Source: Fragum whitleyi (Eukaryota > Mollusca > Bivalvia > Cardiida > Cardiidae). From it: DNA of 64,000 nt. The stretch's first letter is position 1, and each line of letters begins with the position of its first letter. Positions 54,129 to 64,000 of the stretch are shown here, in pieces. The notes beneath the pieces are model-generated. The model did no database searches. It was not told the DNA's origin and saw only the letters and a program-made list of their open reading frames with translations. A program made the position numbers and the translations under genes. Where the stretch lies: NCBI GenBank assembly GCA_948146395.1, contig OX411544.1:36538457-36602456 (forward strand), written 5' to 3'.

Positions 54129-56745
54129 CCATTTTCTACTCCACTGAATGGTTATTTTTCAAATTAAATGCACTTTAAATTTTCGTCTGCAAAACCTTTG
54201 AATTTTGGACAGGTCCAAAATTTTGTGAAACAGGAAAGGGTTAACAATAAACTCGACGGAAACGCTGACCCACGCTTGGTTAGACACGTATAGCTGACGG
54301 AATCAAGATGCCCCAAGGTGATTATGATCAATTTGAGACACCGTATTCTAGTGCTGTATGTGAGGAACCCATTTTAATGAAAAGAGAAGCACCTATCCAC
54401 CCTCCAAACGTCATTTACTGTTTGAGATATAATGTGTTCTATTCTAATAAATATATGTATATTCAATATAGCAAAATTCATCTATTTTGCCAATATGTTA
54501 AGCTTATGTATATTGACAAGGTTAACGTCTAGTCAATAATCTAGAAAGTAATCGTCATATTCATTAAAGATATAAAGGATGTGCATCGAAAACAACAGAT
54601 ATGGCATTCAAAAAAACATGAATCTGTATATATCTATAGCACAGAAAACCGACTTCGAGCTTTATTATTTCACCAAATTAAATAATGAACATTTGAATCT
54701 CGAGGATTGCAAAGGAAAGGACCGAGTGTCTTCTGTTCTGTATTTGTTGAAGTATTTGGCTTCATATGCATTCGCATATGGCTTATGGTTGTTATTTGTC
54801 GTGTTCTACATGAAAGCCTGTTGTTGCAGTTTACTTTAATAACGTAATAAAAACACTTTTCTCCATATGATTCTTGGCAATTTTTGGTGAACGAACGTCG
54901 TTCACCAGTGTTATATACCATGTCAGGAAAATCCTGTAGGATGTTAAGACATTTGAAATAAAGTAGGGCCTCTAAAGATTCAATTTAGTATCTTTCAAGA
55001 GATTTTCCCGCAAAATCACTATTTGTTTCCTTAATTGCATGATACCGGTATTCTGCATCAAGTGAAGATAATGAAAATTCGCCTTTAAAAACACAAAATG
55101 ATCTTGCAATGTTTATGAAGGGAATTTTTGATCGGCGTAAGCTTGTCGAGAGTTAAGAGTAAAAACAAAGTTTGTGTCTAAACACCGTAGAGACAGATAC
55201 TGTGTTTCTGACCCAAGCCTTCGCTGGTACAACTTGTAGTAATTAGCCGGAAATATGTGTTTATTTAGGTCATGGCCTCTTGAACTTACATTCGGCAATA
55301 CTCGGGCGATCTCCGACGTCTCCGATTTAAATGTAGGTTACAGAATCGGCCTAGCTGAGACGAATGACACCTTGAATCATTAGAAACGGTAACCCGGTTT
55401 TACATAACTTTTCAACACGCGACAGTCAGTCTCGAGACGGGTTTTAAGAATTATTCGACACGATTCTTACATGTACAACCTTTCTTGTACCTTTTATTTG
55501 AATATGGGTGAACGCCGCTATTAACATTTTTTCTGTAAAATTGCGGTGTCTGAAGAAGGGCTGTAAGGATACATTCGAATATTCGGTGAACCGAATATCT
55601 TATTCACAGAGAAAACGTATCGTATTCGTCTGTCTCAGAAGCGAATATTGGCGAATACCAAATGCGACAGGCACGGAAGATATTTCATTTGGTCTATTCT
55701 ACTTTGCCTTTTTTATTCTGTAAAACCATATCAACTAAAAATTTTATTTGAAAATTAGATAAATGATAGCTAAATATTCAACCCTAGATACCACTCCAAT
55801 TGACGAGGAGATATTGCCGTGGTCAAGGGGGGACCAGATCCGCCATGCACTTTACAATTCGACAGGCGGGTTAAGTTGTTAAATTATTCTGGAAAAGTCA
55901 TTGCGTTTTTTACAGAAACCAAAAAAAAAATGATAATTATATAATAATAATAATAATAAATAAATAAAAAAATCGATGAATAATAACTGGCTCCATCCTT
56001 CCCAAAATACATTTAGAATTGGTTCACTACAGTTTAAGCAAAAACTAGCTCCGAGCAGAAAAGTCTACTATCAGCCGCAATACTGTAATAAGATATCGAT
56101 AGTGATTGATTTTACTGGCATCCAAACTCTTGAAGGTAAAAAATAGGTTCTCGTGCAAAAAATAAACCAACAATTTTAAGGATTCTCAATTCTTATTGGG
56201 AAGAAAGTCGGGAGGGAAAAACATTGTATTATACTATTTGTCAGACATAGTCATGCAATTTTTCCCTCCCTTTAAAAACAATTTCTATAAATTTCAATAA
56301 TTTCAACAATTTCAATAAATAAGTCTTTATTCGCTTTTGATGTGGAAATTAGGTTACAAAGATTTTAATAAAGACTTTTAGTATGCAATTTACTATGAAT
56401 CAATTATTTAATATAAAAGGTTATACTTTAATTTCTAAACCTTAAACAGAAATTATCTACGAATTTTACTAATAGGGCACTAGACCTCCTTCAATCTATA
56501 CCTAAATACTTTTCATCCTGCAGATAGCCTGTTTTAAATCAAAGCCCTGAAGGGCCTGAAAGTCGCTTCAACAGATGTATAAGTTAAACAAGACTTGCTT
56601 TTTATGACCTTATCAGAGAAGGTTTTAAAAAGTATTAAAGGAAATGAAATATTGAATTGTATATAACAAGAGATGTTTATCTCTTAAAAATTAGATCTAT
56701 TGAACCTCTCCACAATAAATTCTATGCACCTTTGAATTTTCAAAA
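54129..56745. other. Gene-less 2.6-kb stretch, unassigned short frames
   Basis: Frames at 54308-54532 and 54579-54839 (the latter ending in a hydrophobic stretch YLASYAFAYGLWLLFVVFYM) have no family I recognise. An imperfect AT-rich simple repeat (ATAATAATAATAATAAATAA) lies near 55938-55960. ATTCGAATATTCGGTGAACC near 55574 is a local near-palindrome. No tRNA or repeat family seen. Confidence 0.4.
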
Positions 56746-57009
56746 TTGTGACCTGTCACGCTAAATGGGACCTTATCCGAACTCCAAAAATCCAAATTTT
56801 GACAAACTTGTCAGACCCAGCGCAGGTTAACCAGATCCTGTATGCGAAAAGTGAATACAGAGTAAGATAGGGTAAATACCCCAGATTTAGAAAATTACAT
56901 AAAAGTGAAAAGCGTCGGCCCTAGTCTGGCTGCGCGGACAGTACAGACTGACTAGGGTCGATATTTTTCACACATGCCATAAGGTCCCTTTGAGTGTGAT
57001 AGGTCACAA
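56746..57009. mobile_element. M3 MITE, copy 4
   Basis: TTGTGACCTGTCACGCTAAA then TGGGACCTTATC at the left, mirrored by ATAAGGTCCCTTTGAGTGTG then ATAGGTCACAA at the right. The inner hairpin is GCCCTAGTCTGGCTGCGCGG with ACAGACTGACTAGGGTCG. Confidence 0.8.
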
Positions 57010-57207
57010 CTATACATGTACTTTGATCAATATTTGAGCTATGTGCAAGACAAGATTTGAACATGGACTGACAGACAGGCTGATGCCAGTATAACCCCTA
57101 AAACGATCAGGGTTCTCCTAAGAATAATTGGAAGCTGTAGTGGCAGCATCGTTGGAAGCTTACAATACAGTGTAATGCAAGTAATTGTGATTATGTGAAT
57201 AAAAGCA

Positions 57208-57253
57208 TTTAGGAAAAGAATAAATTGCTCATGTTGAGCAATTTCTTCTTTTC
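57208..57253. repeat. M7 hairpin, copy 2
   Basis: GGAAAAGAATAAATTGCTCA pairs with GAGCAATTTCTTCTTTTCC around TGTT. Confidence 0.8.
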
Positions 57254-57489
57254 CAATAATGTTTTTATGCATATTTATTGTACAAAATGCCTTAATTCAT
57301 CAGTTTTACCTTATTTCATCAGTTTTTGACATAAGATAACTAAAATTTCTCTATTTGATGACCATTTTGAAGAAATTAAGCGATGGGGTAGTTTTAAAGC
57401 TGTAGGGGCATAACACTGTTTTAGATGAAGCTGTAGTGGGGCTGATACAGCTTATTGGGCTGGGGAGAACACTGACGATCGTTTTGCGG

Positions 57490-57640
57490 GGGTATGGTTT
57501 ATTGGGGTTTTACGCCGTTTTCAACTGCTATGGTCATACCACAGCGACTGGAGCACCAAACCATGGATTCTAGTTTTTTTCATACCAGTACTTTCACAAT
57601 ACCCTAACCGAGCCTCCTGCTATTCCTCTACATAGGTTCA
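57490..57640 (-). mobile_element. SINE-C body without tRNA head
   Basis: GGGGTTTTACGCCGTTTTCA, GCGACTGGAGCACCAAACCA, TACCAGTACTTTCACAATAC, and CTACATAGGTTCACGA follow the SINE-C order. The head is lost on the right, where a 76-codon frame (57645-57875) of unknown origin begins. Confidence 0.75.
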
Positions 57641-57859
57641 CGATATGGGTGACATTCTTTTAGTGGAGCTACAAAAAGTTTTGCTGGGGTATAATAAAAC
57701 ACACTTGTCAAAACTTCTAACCGGCCTATCATTTTCTGTCACAAATGATATTTTGAGATGGGATGAATTAGCATCGGTTTTCATTGAACAGAATAATAAT
57801 TTTCAAAGTGAAAAAGATGAAAATGTTACCACTATTCTGGTTCAAGTATTTAAAAAACA

Positions 57860-58033
57860 AGAGCTGTCACTGTAAGATGACAATGCCCCCAACACCGCTT
57901 TGATTTAGAAGTTTTGGCCAATGTTAAAGTTTTTGGACGGAATGACGGACGGACGGACAGACGGACAGACAGACAGACAGACGGACGGACGGACAAGTCA
58001 AATTTATGATGCCTCCCTATCGGGGGCATAAAA
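57860..58033. repeat. GACAATGCCCCC element with GGAC tract
   Basis: Starts CAAGAGCTGTCACTGTAAGA then TGACAATGCCCCC and ends CCCTATCGGGGGCATAAAAA. The NNTGCCCCC/GGGGGCA ends are inverted. An imperfect (GGAC/GACA)n tract lies between them (about 57938-57993). I recall this layout as a frequent dispersed repeat in bivalve sequences (memory, not a search). Confidence 0.65.
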
Positions 58034-58301
58034 ATACACAAGTTTCACCATATCTCCTTATTTTGACTTTGATGGATTTTAATATTGGTGAGTGGAATAT
58101 TTTGTGGAAAATTTGTTCATATCTGGGAAATATTCCATAGAATCAAATTTTTCTTTCGAGAATAAAGCTTCTTTATCGATTGACTAGAAATGTTGATAGA
58201 TAAATTTTTAAGAATATCTCATTTTATTTGGTCCTAAATCAGAGTTTCTGTCAAAACGAAGCGAATAACAACCGATGAGAAAATGGCGACTGGATCTATA
58301 T

Positions 58302-58380
58302 GAGAGCGTGTCTGAATTACTGCGCATGCGTGAACTATTTTTTCAATGCTTTCCAGGGCTCTCACTAGGGTTTTGAAAGT
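58302..58380. repeat. Dispersed repeat, partner of 59856-59910
   Basis: GCGTGTCTGAATTACTGCGC, then CTATTTTTTCAATGCTTTCC and AGGGCTCTCACTAGGG. The partner has GCGTCTGTATTACTGCGCGT and CTATTTTTTCAATGGTTT, and CGAGAGCCCTGC stands near 59757. Confidence 0.55.
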
Positions 58381-58545
58381 AGGATTCGAGGAATCCAACT
58401 TCAGAAAAAGTTGGATCCAACACAAAAAAGTTAGATTCCATCATTATGAGGGTTGATTTTGTACCATGCAAAACTATGATATTGAAACAACAATTTATTA
58501 ACCTTTTACTACACAATCCAATGTTTTAGTCACCAGAATGGTTAT

Positions 58546-58612
58546 CTTAAGGAAAACATTGATTGAAAAGAAAGAATTGCTTGTAAAAAACATTTTCTTC
58601 TTTTATCCCAAT
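58546..58612. repeat. M7 hairpin, diverged copy
   Basis: AAGGAAAACATTGATTGAAA then AGAAAGAATTGCTTG, with a mirrored AACATTTTCTTCTTTTATCC. Pairing is weaker than in the other two. Confidence 0.55.
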
Positions 58613-59131
58613 GCTTTTTACATTTTTTTTATTCATTTTTGGAGATGGGGTCAGTACATGACAAAACTTTTCCCGGTTCAGTTTAAAACCATATAAAACC
58701 AATACAGAAGCAAGTCTTTGAAACAGTCAAATCTTCTTTTTGTCAGAAGTTAAAAAGAGGTCAAAAAATGTTATTGTATTTACTTAGACTTTAAAAAATC
58801 TCAACATATAAGTCAATGCGATGTTTCTCTTTGCAGATGTTACCAATTGAGAGAAAAAATTCAGAATTCATTTTCATTACAAAAGATTGTATGTTTGAAC
58901 TGCATTGGTTATCTCTCTCTTTTTCTTTTCTTTTTAGATTGAAATAATTAAACTTTCCAAACCACTTGTCTCTTGATTTGTGTTCATTTTTTTTTTTTTT
59001 TTTTTTCGTTTCAACACGTGTCTGATCAGTAGGCTGATCCGGAGCTTTCCATTTTCGAAATACGGTATCCGACGGAATTAAGCACATGCACGGCGTTTCA
59101 GAGATTCACCGGTAGTGGTAATTCGTTTCGT
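58613..59131. other. Gene-less stretch
   Basis: Contains a 20-nt-class T run near 58987-59007. Nothing else recognised. Confidence 0.4.
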
Positions 59132-59168
59132 GTTTTTTTTTTTTTTTTTTTTTTTGGGGGGGGGGGGG
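59132..59168. repeat. T(24)G(13) homopolymer junction
   Basis: About 24 T run straight into 13 G. A very similar junction occurs at 62131-62170. Confidence 0.93.
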
Positions 59169-61380
59169 ACATTTCTTAATTAAATAATTGTTTTAAGTCA
59201 AAATACCAATTTTAAAAAAGGTAAAAGAGATTCGGGACAGTTCGAAGGACACGGACTAATCATTTACTTGTTACGAACAAATCGGGTCAATTATGTTGTC
59301 TTACGATTGTCTTCGTCTAAATTGGGGCCCTGCTCGAATTCAATTACCGGTATATAATTAGTGAATCAACTGCTTCGATTAATATATTAATAGTTCACGT
59401 GTTTCGTTTATGCCTAACAATCGCCAAAACACATTGTCGGGCAGAGTCTAGATTCAATTCATTGATAGTCAGGCTCCGCCTACAAGGTCTACGAATAACC
59501 GATTACGATTGGCTGATGGCGTCAATTAACGCCACGCCTACCGCGCCCATCTATCGGACTTCAGATATAGCTATTATCGATTTTTCACGCGCCAGTTAGC
59601 CTAACTTACGTAAACAATCAAATACATACACAGCCGAGAGGTTATAAGTCGGGACGCGTGCCTTAGAAAAACTTGTCGTCCGGTGGAATCCTTTGATAGC
59701 ATTTTTTGTCGTCCGCAGAGAAAAGTTGTCGTCTCAGACGACACTACTGTCGTTTCCGAGAGCCCTGCTTTCAACGAAAACCCCTTAACTGTATATGAAA
59801 ACAAATTGTGGTTACGAGTTTTTCGTTGAAAACCGATGTTATTCTTTTTCTGAAACGCGTCTGTATTACTGCGCGTAGTGCACTATTTTTTCAATGGTTT
59901 ACGAAAAAACTCGTAACTGCATATTAAACAGGTGTGGTTACGGTGTTTTTGTTTGTTAGTTTTTGTTTTTTGAAACTCTTTCTCTGCCTCATATGGCGTT
60001 TAAGAAATATGATGTATATTCTTCTACAACTTTCATACGATCGCAAAATGTGGCATTATTTCGTTATGTTTATTACCATAAAGTGCGGACAAGAAATCAG
60101 AGATCTACTTTGTCTCAAAACAGAAATACAGAAGACGTTAAGAGGTCTGTCTTTGACCTTTGACCTGTCCAGAAAACTTCGTACGGCCACAATAAGTCGC
60201 AGCGCGAGCGCAAGCGACTTAAAAATTGAATAACGACATAAGTGTCAAGAACGGAAGTGGATTTTGCTTCAGATAATTATGATCATAATGAATCTCTTAG
60301 GTTATGGTTTAAAATACTATTCATAAACTAACAAATCATTAAACAATGAGTACAGTTTAATTCATGGTGTTTCTTTGGTTGGTACTCAAAGACCTTTTCA
60401 TCCTCTGAGAAAAACAAAGATAGATACAAAAAAAAAGTTCAAACAAATACAACAATTAATCTAATTGAAATAAGCTTAAACATAATAACAATTACTTTTG
60501 TAAAAACAAACACCATTGAATAAAGGTTGAAGACAGTTTTAGATAGGATTAAATTTTTTTTTCCATTTATGTTTAATTAATAAATGTACCTATTTCAAGT
60601 GTGTAAAAGAAATTTTCATATAGTAACAACTCATATTCAAACAAATATTATTCTAACAGGATTTTTCCTCTCTTTCCCTTTCTTTGAATTTTCAGTGAAA
60701 TTTCCGAATTACGGAATAACGGAAATTTTGTCGAGACAATTTCCCCCCCATTTTTTTTTTTTTTACATTCATAATTTCTCTTTTCTCATTGAATTCAATA
60801 TATCACTCTAGAATGCCATTAGGTTCGTTCACCATCAGTACTTTCAGTGCTTTGATTATGTTCTAATTGAATCATATAAATAACAAGCTCACTTAGATCT
60901 ACTACAATACAAAACCAATTAAGGGGAAACAAGTTTTTAAAGACGAAATGATTCTCCACGAAGATTTGTTTCCCTTGAATGAGCTATTTTTTTATAATAA
61001 TTTGAAACATCATGGTACATTTACTAAATAAAATTTCGTGCTTCATATCTTAACAAATATTCCACAATTCTATTTGAGATTTTTAACATGGGGTCAATGA
61101 CTTTTTCTATTCTTTGATAATTATAAATTCAAAGTTATTTAGTAAGTACAAGCTTGCATCATTTCGAACTTTTTCGAACCTTTTCTTTTCTTATATTTTT
61201 TCTCGCCCCCTAGCAGCCATTTCTTTTCCTCTTTTACATCTCTTTCTTTCTTCTAATTCCCGTATGAAAATAACTTTTAACGATAATTTAATTACTTGAA
61301 TCAAGTTCATGTATACTGGTACTGGTAATTTCTGCATTGCCTCTCGATAGAATCGAAAGGATTGTGCGAATGTCAAATTC
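59169..61380. other. Gene-less 2.2-kb stretch
   Basis: 59400-59600 is richer in CpG and contains GATTGGCTGATGGCGTC (an inverted CCAAT-like word), which could be a promoter, but no linked exon was recognised. A hairpin AAGTCGCAGCGCGAGCGC with GCGACTT lies at 60196-60219. The repeat at 59856-59910 pairs with 58302. The remainder is AT-rich with no family. Confidence 0.4.
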
Positions 61381-61655
61381 ATCTAATGACTATACAAATA
61401 TCCATGTGATAACATCCCATATGATAATTTGTATAATATCACATGGGTATTTATAGAACAGTGACATAATGCGGTTATTTTTAGAAACTTGCATTTCACA
61501 AAAAGAGGTTATAAGAAAAATATGATACGTACTTAGTGTATTGTATGAATACAAATTTAACTCAGTTGTGGGAGTTGATATTTGCTCGACAGAACCTCGA
61601 CCATTATTAATTCCCCGTCACCTCGTTAGATTTTTTGTTTCATAGGAAAAATTAA
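61381..61655. mobile_element. M5 MITE, copy 3
   Basis: First block: AAATATCCATGTGATAACAT, CCCATATGATAATTTGTATA, ATATCACATGGGTATTTATA, GAACAGTGACATAATGCGGT. Second block: GTGTATTGTATGAATACAAA, TTAACTCAGTTGTGGGAGTT, CTCGACAGAACCTCGACC and TCACCTCGTTAGATTTTTTG. Same order as the mirrored copy at 26436. Confidence 0.8.
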
Positions 61656-62126
61656 GTAGGGTTTATTATTTATTATTGTCTCAATCGTGTACATATAAAT
61701 ACAAAACATTAAAACAATTAAAACATATATTCATACACGACCATTCTAAAAAGAATAATAGATGAGACTGAATAAGAAAACATAGTCATATACATATTCA
61801 ACTTTAAAACTTTTTCAGAGATGAAATTCGATTTTAAAAGATGCGATTTCCTTCTCTTTTCTTTCTTTATTTTATTTTATTTTTATTTTTTTTTGAAAGT
61901 TCAAAATAGAGATCGAAAATTCGAATGAAACATTTTTGTTATTTTTATTTTATTACTATTATTGTTAAAAAAAAACTCTAAAATAGGCATTTACTTTTTT
62001 CCCAGGTGTTTAAAATCAAATCTAAAATTTTATCAATATTACTTATCATTTTTATCATTATTATCATTAAAATCAGTACTTATTCAGATAAGTTGAAACT
62101 TGGAGCTTCACTCAACATGCCAGGTG

Positions 62127-62130
<4 letters not shown>
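61656..62130. other. Gene-less, very AT-rich stretch
   Basis: Long T- and A-rich runs (for example 61861-61895). Nothing recognised. Confidence 0.4.
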
Positions 62131-62157
<27 letters not shown>

Positions 62158-62170
62158 GGGGGGGGGGGGG
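62131..62170. repeat. T(27)G(13) homopolymer junction
   Basis: About 27 T followed by 13 G, the second such junction within 3 kb. Confidence 0.93.
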
Positions 62171-62239
62171 CAAGGACAATTATCAACGAAAACCGATCTG
62201 CACATCCGTTCGTTCTTCGACGACAAACCTTCTTGGCAG

Positions 62240-62345
62240 TGAACACATTCATATATACATGAATACAAATACTCATACATACAAACATACAAACAAGCAT
62301 CTATTTATACATGCATACATACAAATAAGTACACACATACGCACA
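62240..62345. repeat. Degenerate (ACAT/ACAA)n tract
   Basis: ACATTCATATATACATGAAT followed by repeated CATACAAACATACAAACA words. An imperfect simple repeat. Confidence 0.75.
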
Positions 62346-62557
62346 AATGAGTATTCGTAGTAAATGTAAGAAACTGTTAAACAGCATATTATTATTTACA
62401 CAACAATTGTGTACGGCTTTGCAAAATATCAAAACAGGCTTTTGCGACAAAACGTATAACATATTGGTTGGAAAAAAGATACTTTATCTTTTCAAAATCA
62501 GGATAATAAATAAAATTCTGACAATTACGTATTGTATATTTATCGAGTTCAAATCAT

Positions 62558-62976
62558 ACAGTTAAAAACGTCGTGAAATTGACACTCATTTCGATCAAAA
62601 TTATTCTAAATCATTCATTCAATAAGCGTTCCTCTCATTCATTTCAAACACTCACTCAGATCGGTCAGAAACACTCCAAATTCTAAGAAAACATTTAGAA
62701 ATTGTTCAAAAACGATCAGCATTCAATTCAAATCGACCAAATTATTCAATGATTTTATTGGTTGGCGTAGATATGAAAGTATCTGATCTGTCCACGAAGA
62801 CACACAAACAGAAAAGTACGTATATTTTATTAAAAGGATGTAACAAATATCGCTAATTTTGTTCATCTTGACAAAATAAGCGATGTTGCATTACCTCCCT
62901 TTAGTTTCACTCAAAACTCGTTCCACACACCCATTCTATTTCGATCAAAAATCATTCCACGATGTTCTTAACTGTA
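62558..62976. mobile_element. M1 MITE, full length
   Basis: TA|CAGTTAAAAACGTCGTGAAA on the left and TTCCACGATGTTCTTAACTG|TA on the right. Hairpin GGATGTAACAAATATCGCTA with TAAGCGATGTTGCATTACCT. The middle GACACACAAACAGAAAAGTACG identifies the same subfamily as 41322. Confidence 0.87.
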
Positions 62977-63339
62977 CCTGTGCTCCCGGGACCCCATGAT
63001 TTAATTGCGACACGACACCTACGGTAGTTTTCCTATAACTTTAAAATGGTATCATCATTAGCAAAAGTGCAATCTTTTACCGTTGAATTTACAAAGCCTA
63101 GTTACGCTCGTTTTATTAACGTTTCAAGTTATATATGTCACCTTTTCATGAAAGTGAGTAAAAAAGGAAATAGCCAATACCTTAAATTCAACTTCCTGTT
63201 ACTTGCGCACCGTACTAGCAGGGCGAAAATCATGGATCTTACCAATACAACGGGAATAAATTTTAAATCGGGCTGTACCCGATTTATTTATATCGTTTTC
63301 CAGTCATCTCAGCAGTTGGACATATTACATTTTTACCAT
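62977..63339. other. Gene-less stretch before a tandem duplication
   Basis: A 169-codon frame opens at 63046 and runs to 63555, half of it inside the duplicated block below. The frame is not conserved between the two copies, so it is probably not a gene. Confidence 0.4.
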
Positions 63340-63630
63340 TATCCGCTGAGCAATGTGTTCGAGCCAAACTATGTGTTTTCAAACACCGAAGAAACGGCCT
63401 TTTCAGCCACAATCTACAAACTTTTTTGTATCTTATTTACTTTTGCGACAAATAAAGAAGAGGCTAATACAAAATTTGATGTTATTTTCGCTTTTAGTAA
63501 TTACATGTACCAGTTAGTATTTTCAGTGTTTATAACAAGATTTTCGGTTGAGTAAAGGAGTTAAAACGTACAATAGGTTAACTGTATAATAAATTTGTAG
63601 CAGTTACAATATTACTGCACTGATTTTTTT
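63340..63630. repeat. Tandem duplicate unit, copy 1
   Basis: GAAACGGCCTTTTCAGCCAC, AAATTTGATGTTATTTTCGC, TTAGTATTTTCAGTGTTTAT, TTTTCGGTTGAGTAAAGGAG, AATAGGTTAACTGTATAATA and CAGTTACAATATTACTGC recur in order from about 63740. Confidence 0.82.
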
Positions 63631-63719
63631 TTCAAACGGTCATTTACATGTACCAGTTGTAGGGCTGACAACCAATCAAATTCTGTTATGATTATCACGG
63701 GGTCAAAAACTACGCTTAC

Positions 63720-64000
63720 CGAGGCTGGACACTTACATTAAGCATTTTATCCACTGAGCTATGTATTCAAGAAACGGCCTTTTCAGTTACAATATACATT
63801 TTTTTGTATCTCTTTCACTTTTGCGACAAAAATGGAAGAGGCTTATACATAATTTGATGTAATTTTTGTTTTAAGTAATTACCAATTAGTATTTTCAGCG
63901 TTTTTACAAGCTTTTCGGTTGAGTAAAGAAATTGAAATATAAAATAGGTTAACTGTGTTATAAATAAGTAACAGTTACAATATTACTGCCTGATGTATTT
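63720..64000. repeat. Tandem duplicate unit, copy 2, cut by window end
   Basis: Offset about 370-380 bp from copy 1. GAAACGGCCTTTTCAGTTAC at 63773; TTTTCGGTTGAGTAAAGAAA at 63915; CAGTTACAATATTACTGCCT to the window end. Small deletions relative to copy 1 shift the reading frame. Confidence 0.82.

Noticed and set aside
63046..63555. 169-codon + strand frame at the window end
   Set aside because: Half of it lies in a tandem duplicate whose second copy has frame-shifting indels and an early stop, so the frame is not under constraint.

Overview
This is an AT-rich eukaryotic nuclear window, most likely from a marine invertebrate and probably a bivalve mollusc. The only convincing gene encodes a secreted coiled-coil C1q-domain protein, a family strongly expanded in bivalves. 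Several dispersed repeats also look like ones common in bivalve genomes: a GACTGTGCGGATGCACAGG hairpin, tRNA-headed SINEs, and tandem-repeat elements ending in a GGACCATCATGGTCC hairpin. The species call is inference; no database was searched.

The single gene lies at about 46.1-51.9 kb on the + strand. Exon 1 (46084-46600) carries an ATG in good context, a signal peptide, a coiled coil and a phase-1 donor. Two C1q-domain terminal exons follow (49199-49650 and 51393-51937). Each has a phase-compatible acceptor, its own stop codon and its own AATAAA. This can be read as one gene with alternative last exons, or as a tandem gene pair whose second 5' exon is lost or unrecognised. The intron holds a mariner-like non-autonomous element, and a foldback repeat overlaps the polypyrimidine tract of the second exon. 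A palindromic MITE ends about 150 bp before the start codon. A small foldback element sits between the two C1q exons, and a tandem-repeat element lies just downstream of the last one.

The rest is mostly transposable-element sediment. The commonest family (called M1 here) is about 400-440 bp with TACAGTTAA...TTAACTGTA ends and a central hairpin; I count at least 20 full or partial copies. Others are M2 (GCGACC-rich), M3 (GTGACnCGTCACGCG ends), M4 (CCTGCGTTCAG ends around a GCAAAGCGGGGTA hairpin), M5 (ATCCATGTGATAACATC) and M6 (GACTGTGCGGATGCACAGG), plus several one-copy foldbacks. Four tRNA-derived SINE types (A to D) occur. Many elements are nested, which gives a relative order of insertion and exact ends.

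The largest structure is a 4.9-kb foldback element at 31211-36082. Its roughly 1.4-kb inverted arms are each built of about four tandem units of 340-365 bp, mirrored unit by unit. The window also has two dispersed tRNA-Glu(CTC) genes on the minus strand, a perfect 61-nt hairpin, a 130-bp near-perfect palindrome, and long microsatellites. Most other open frames are short and lie in repeats, so I do not treat them as genes.
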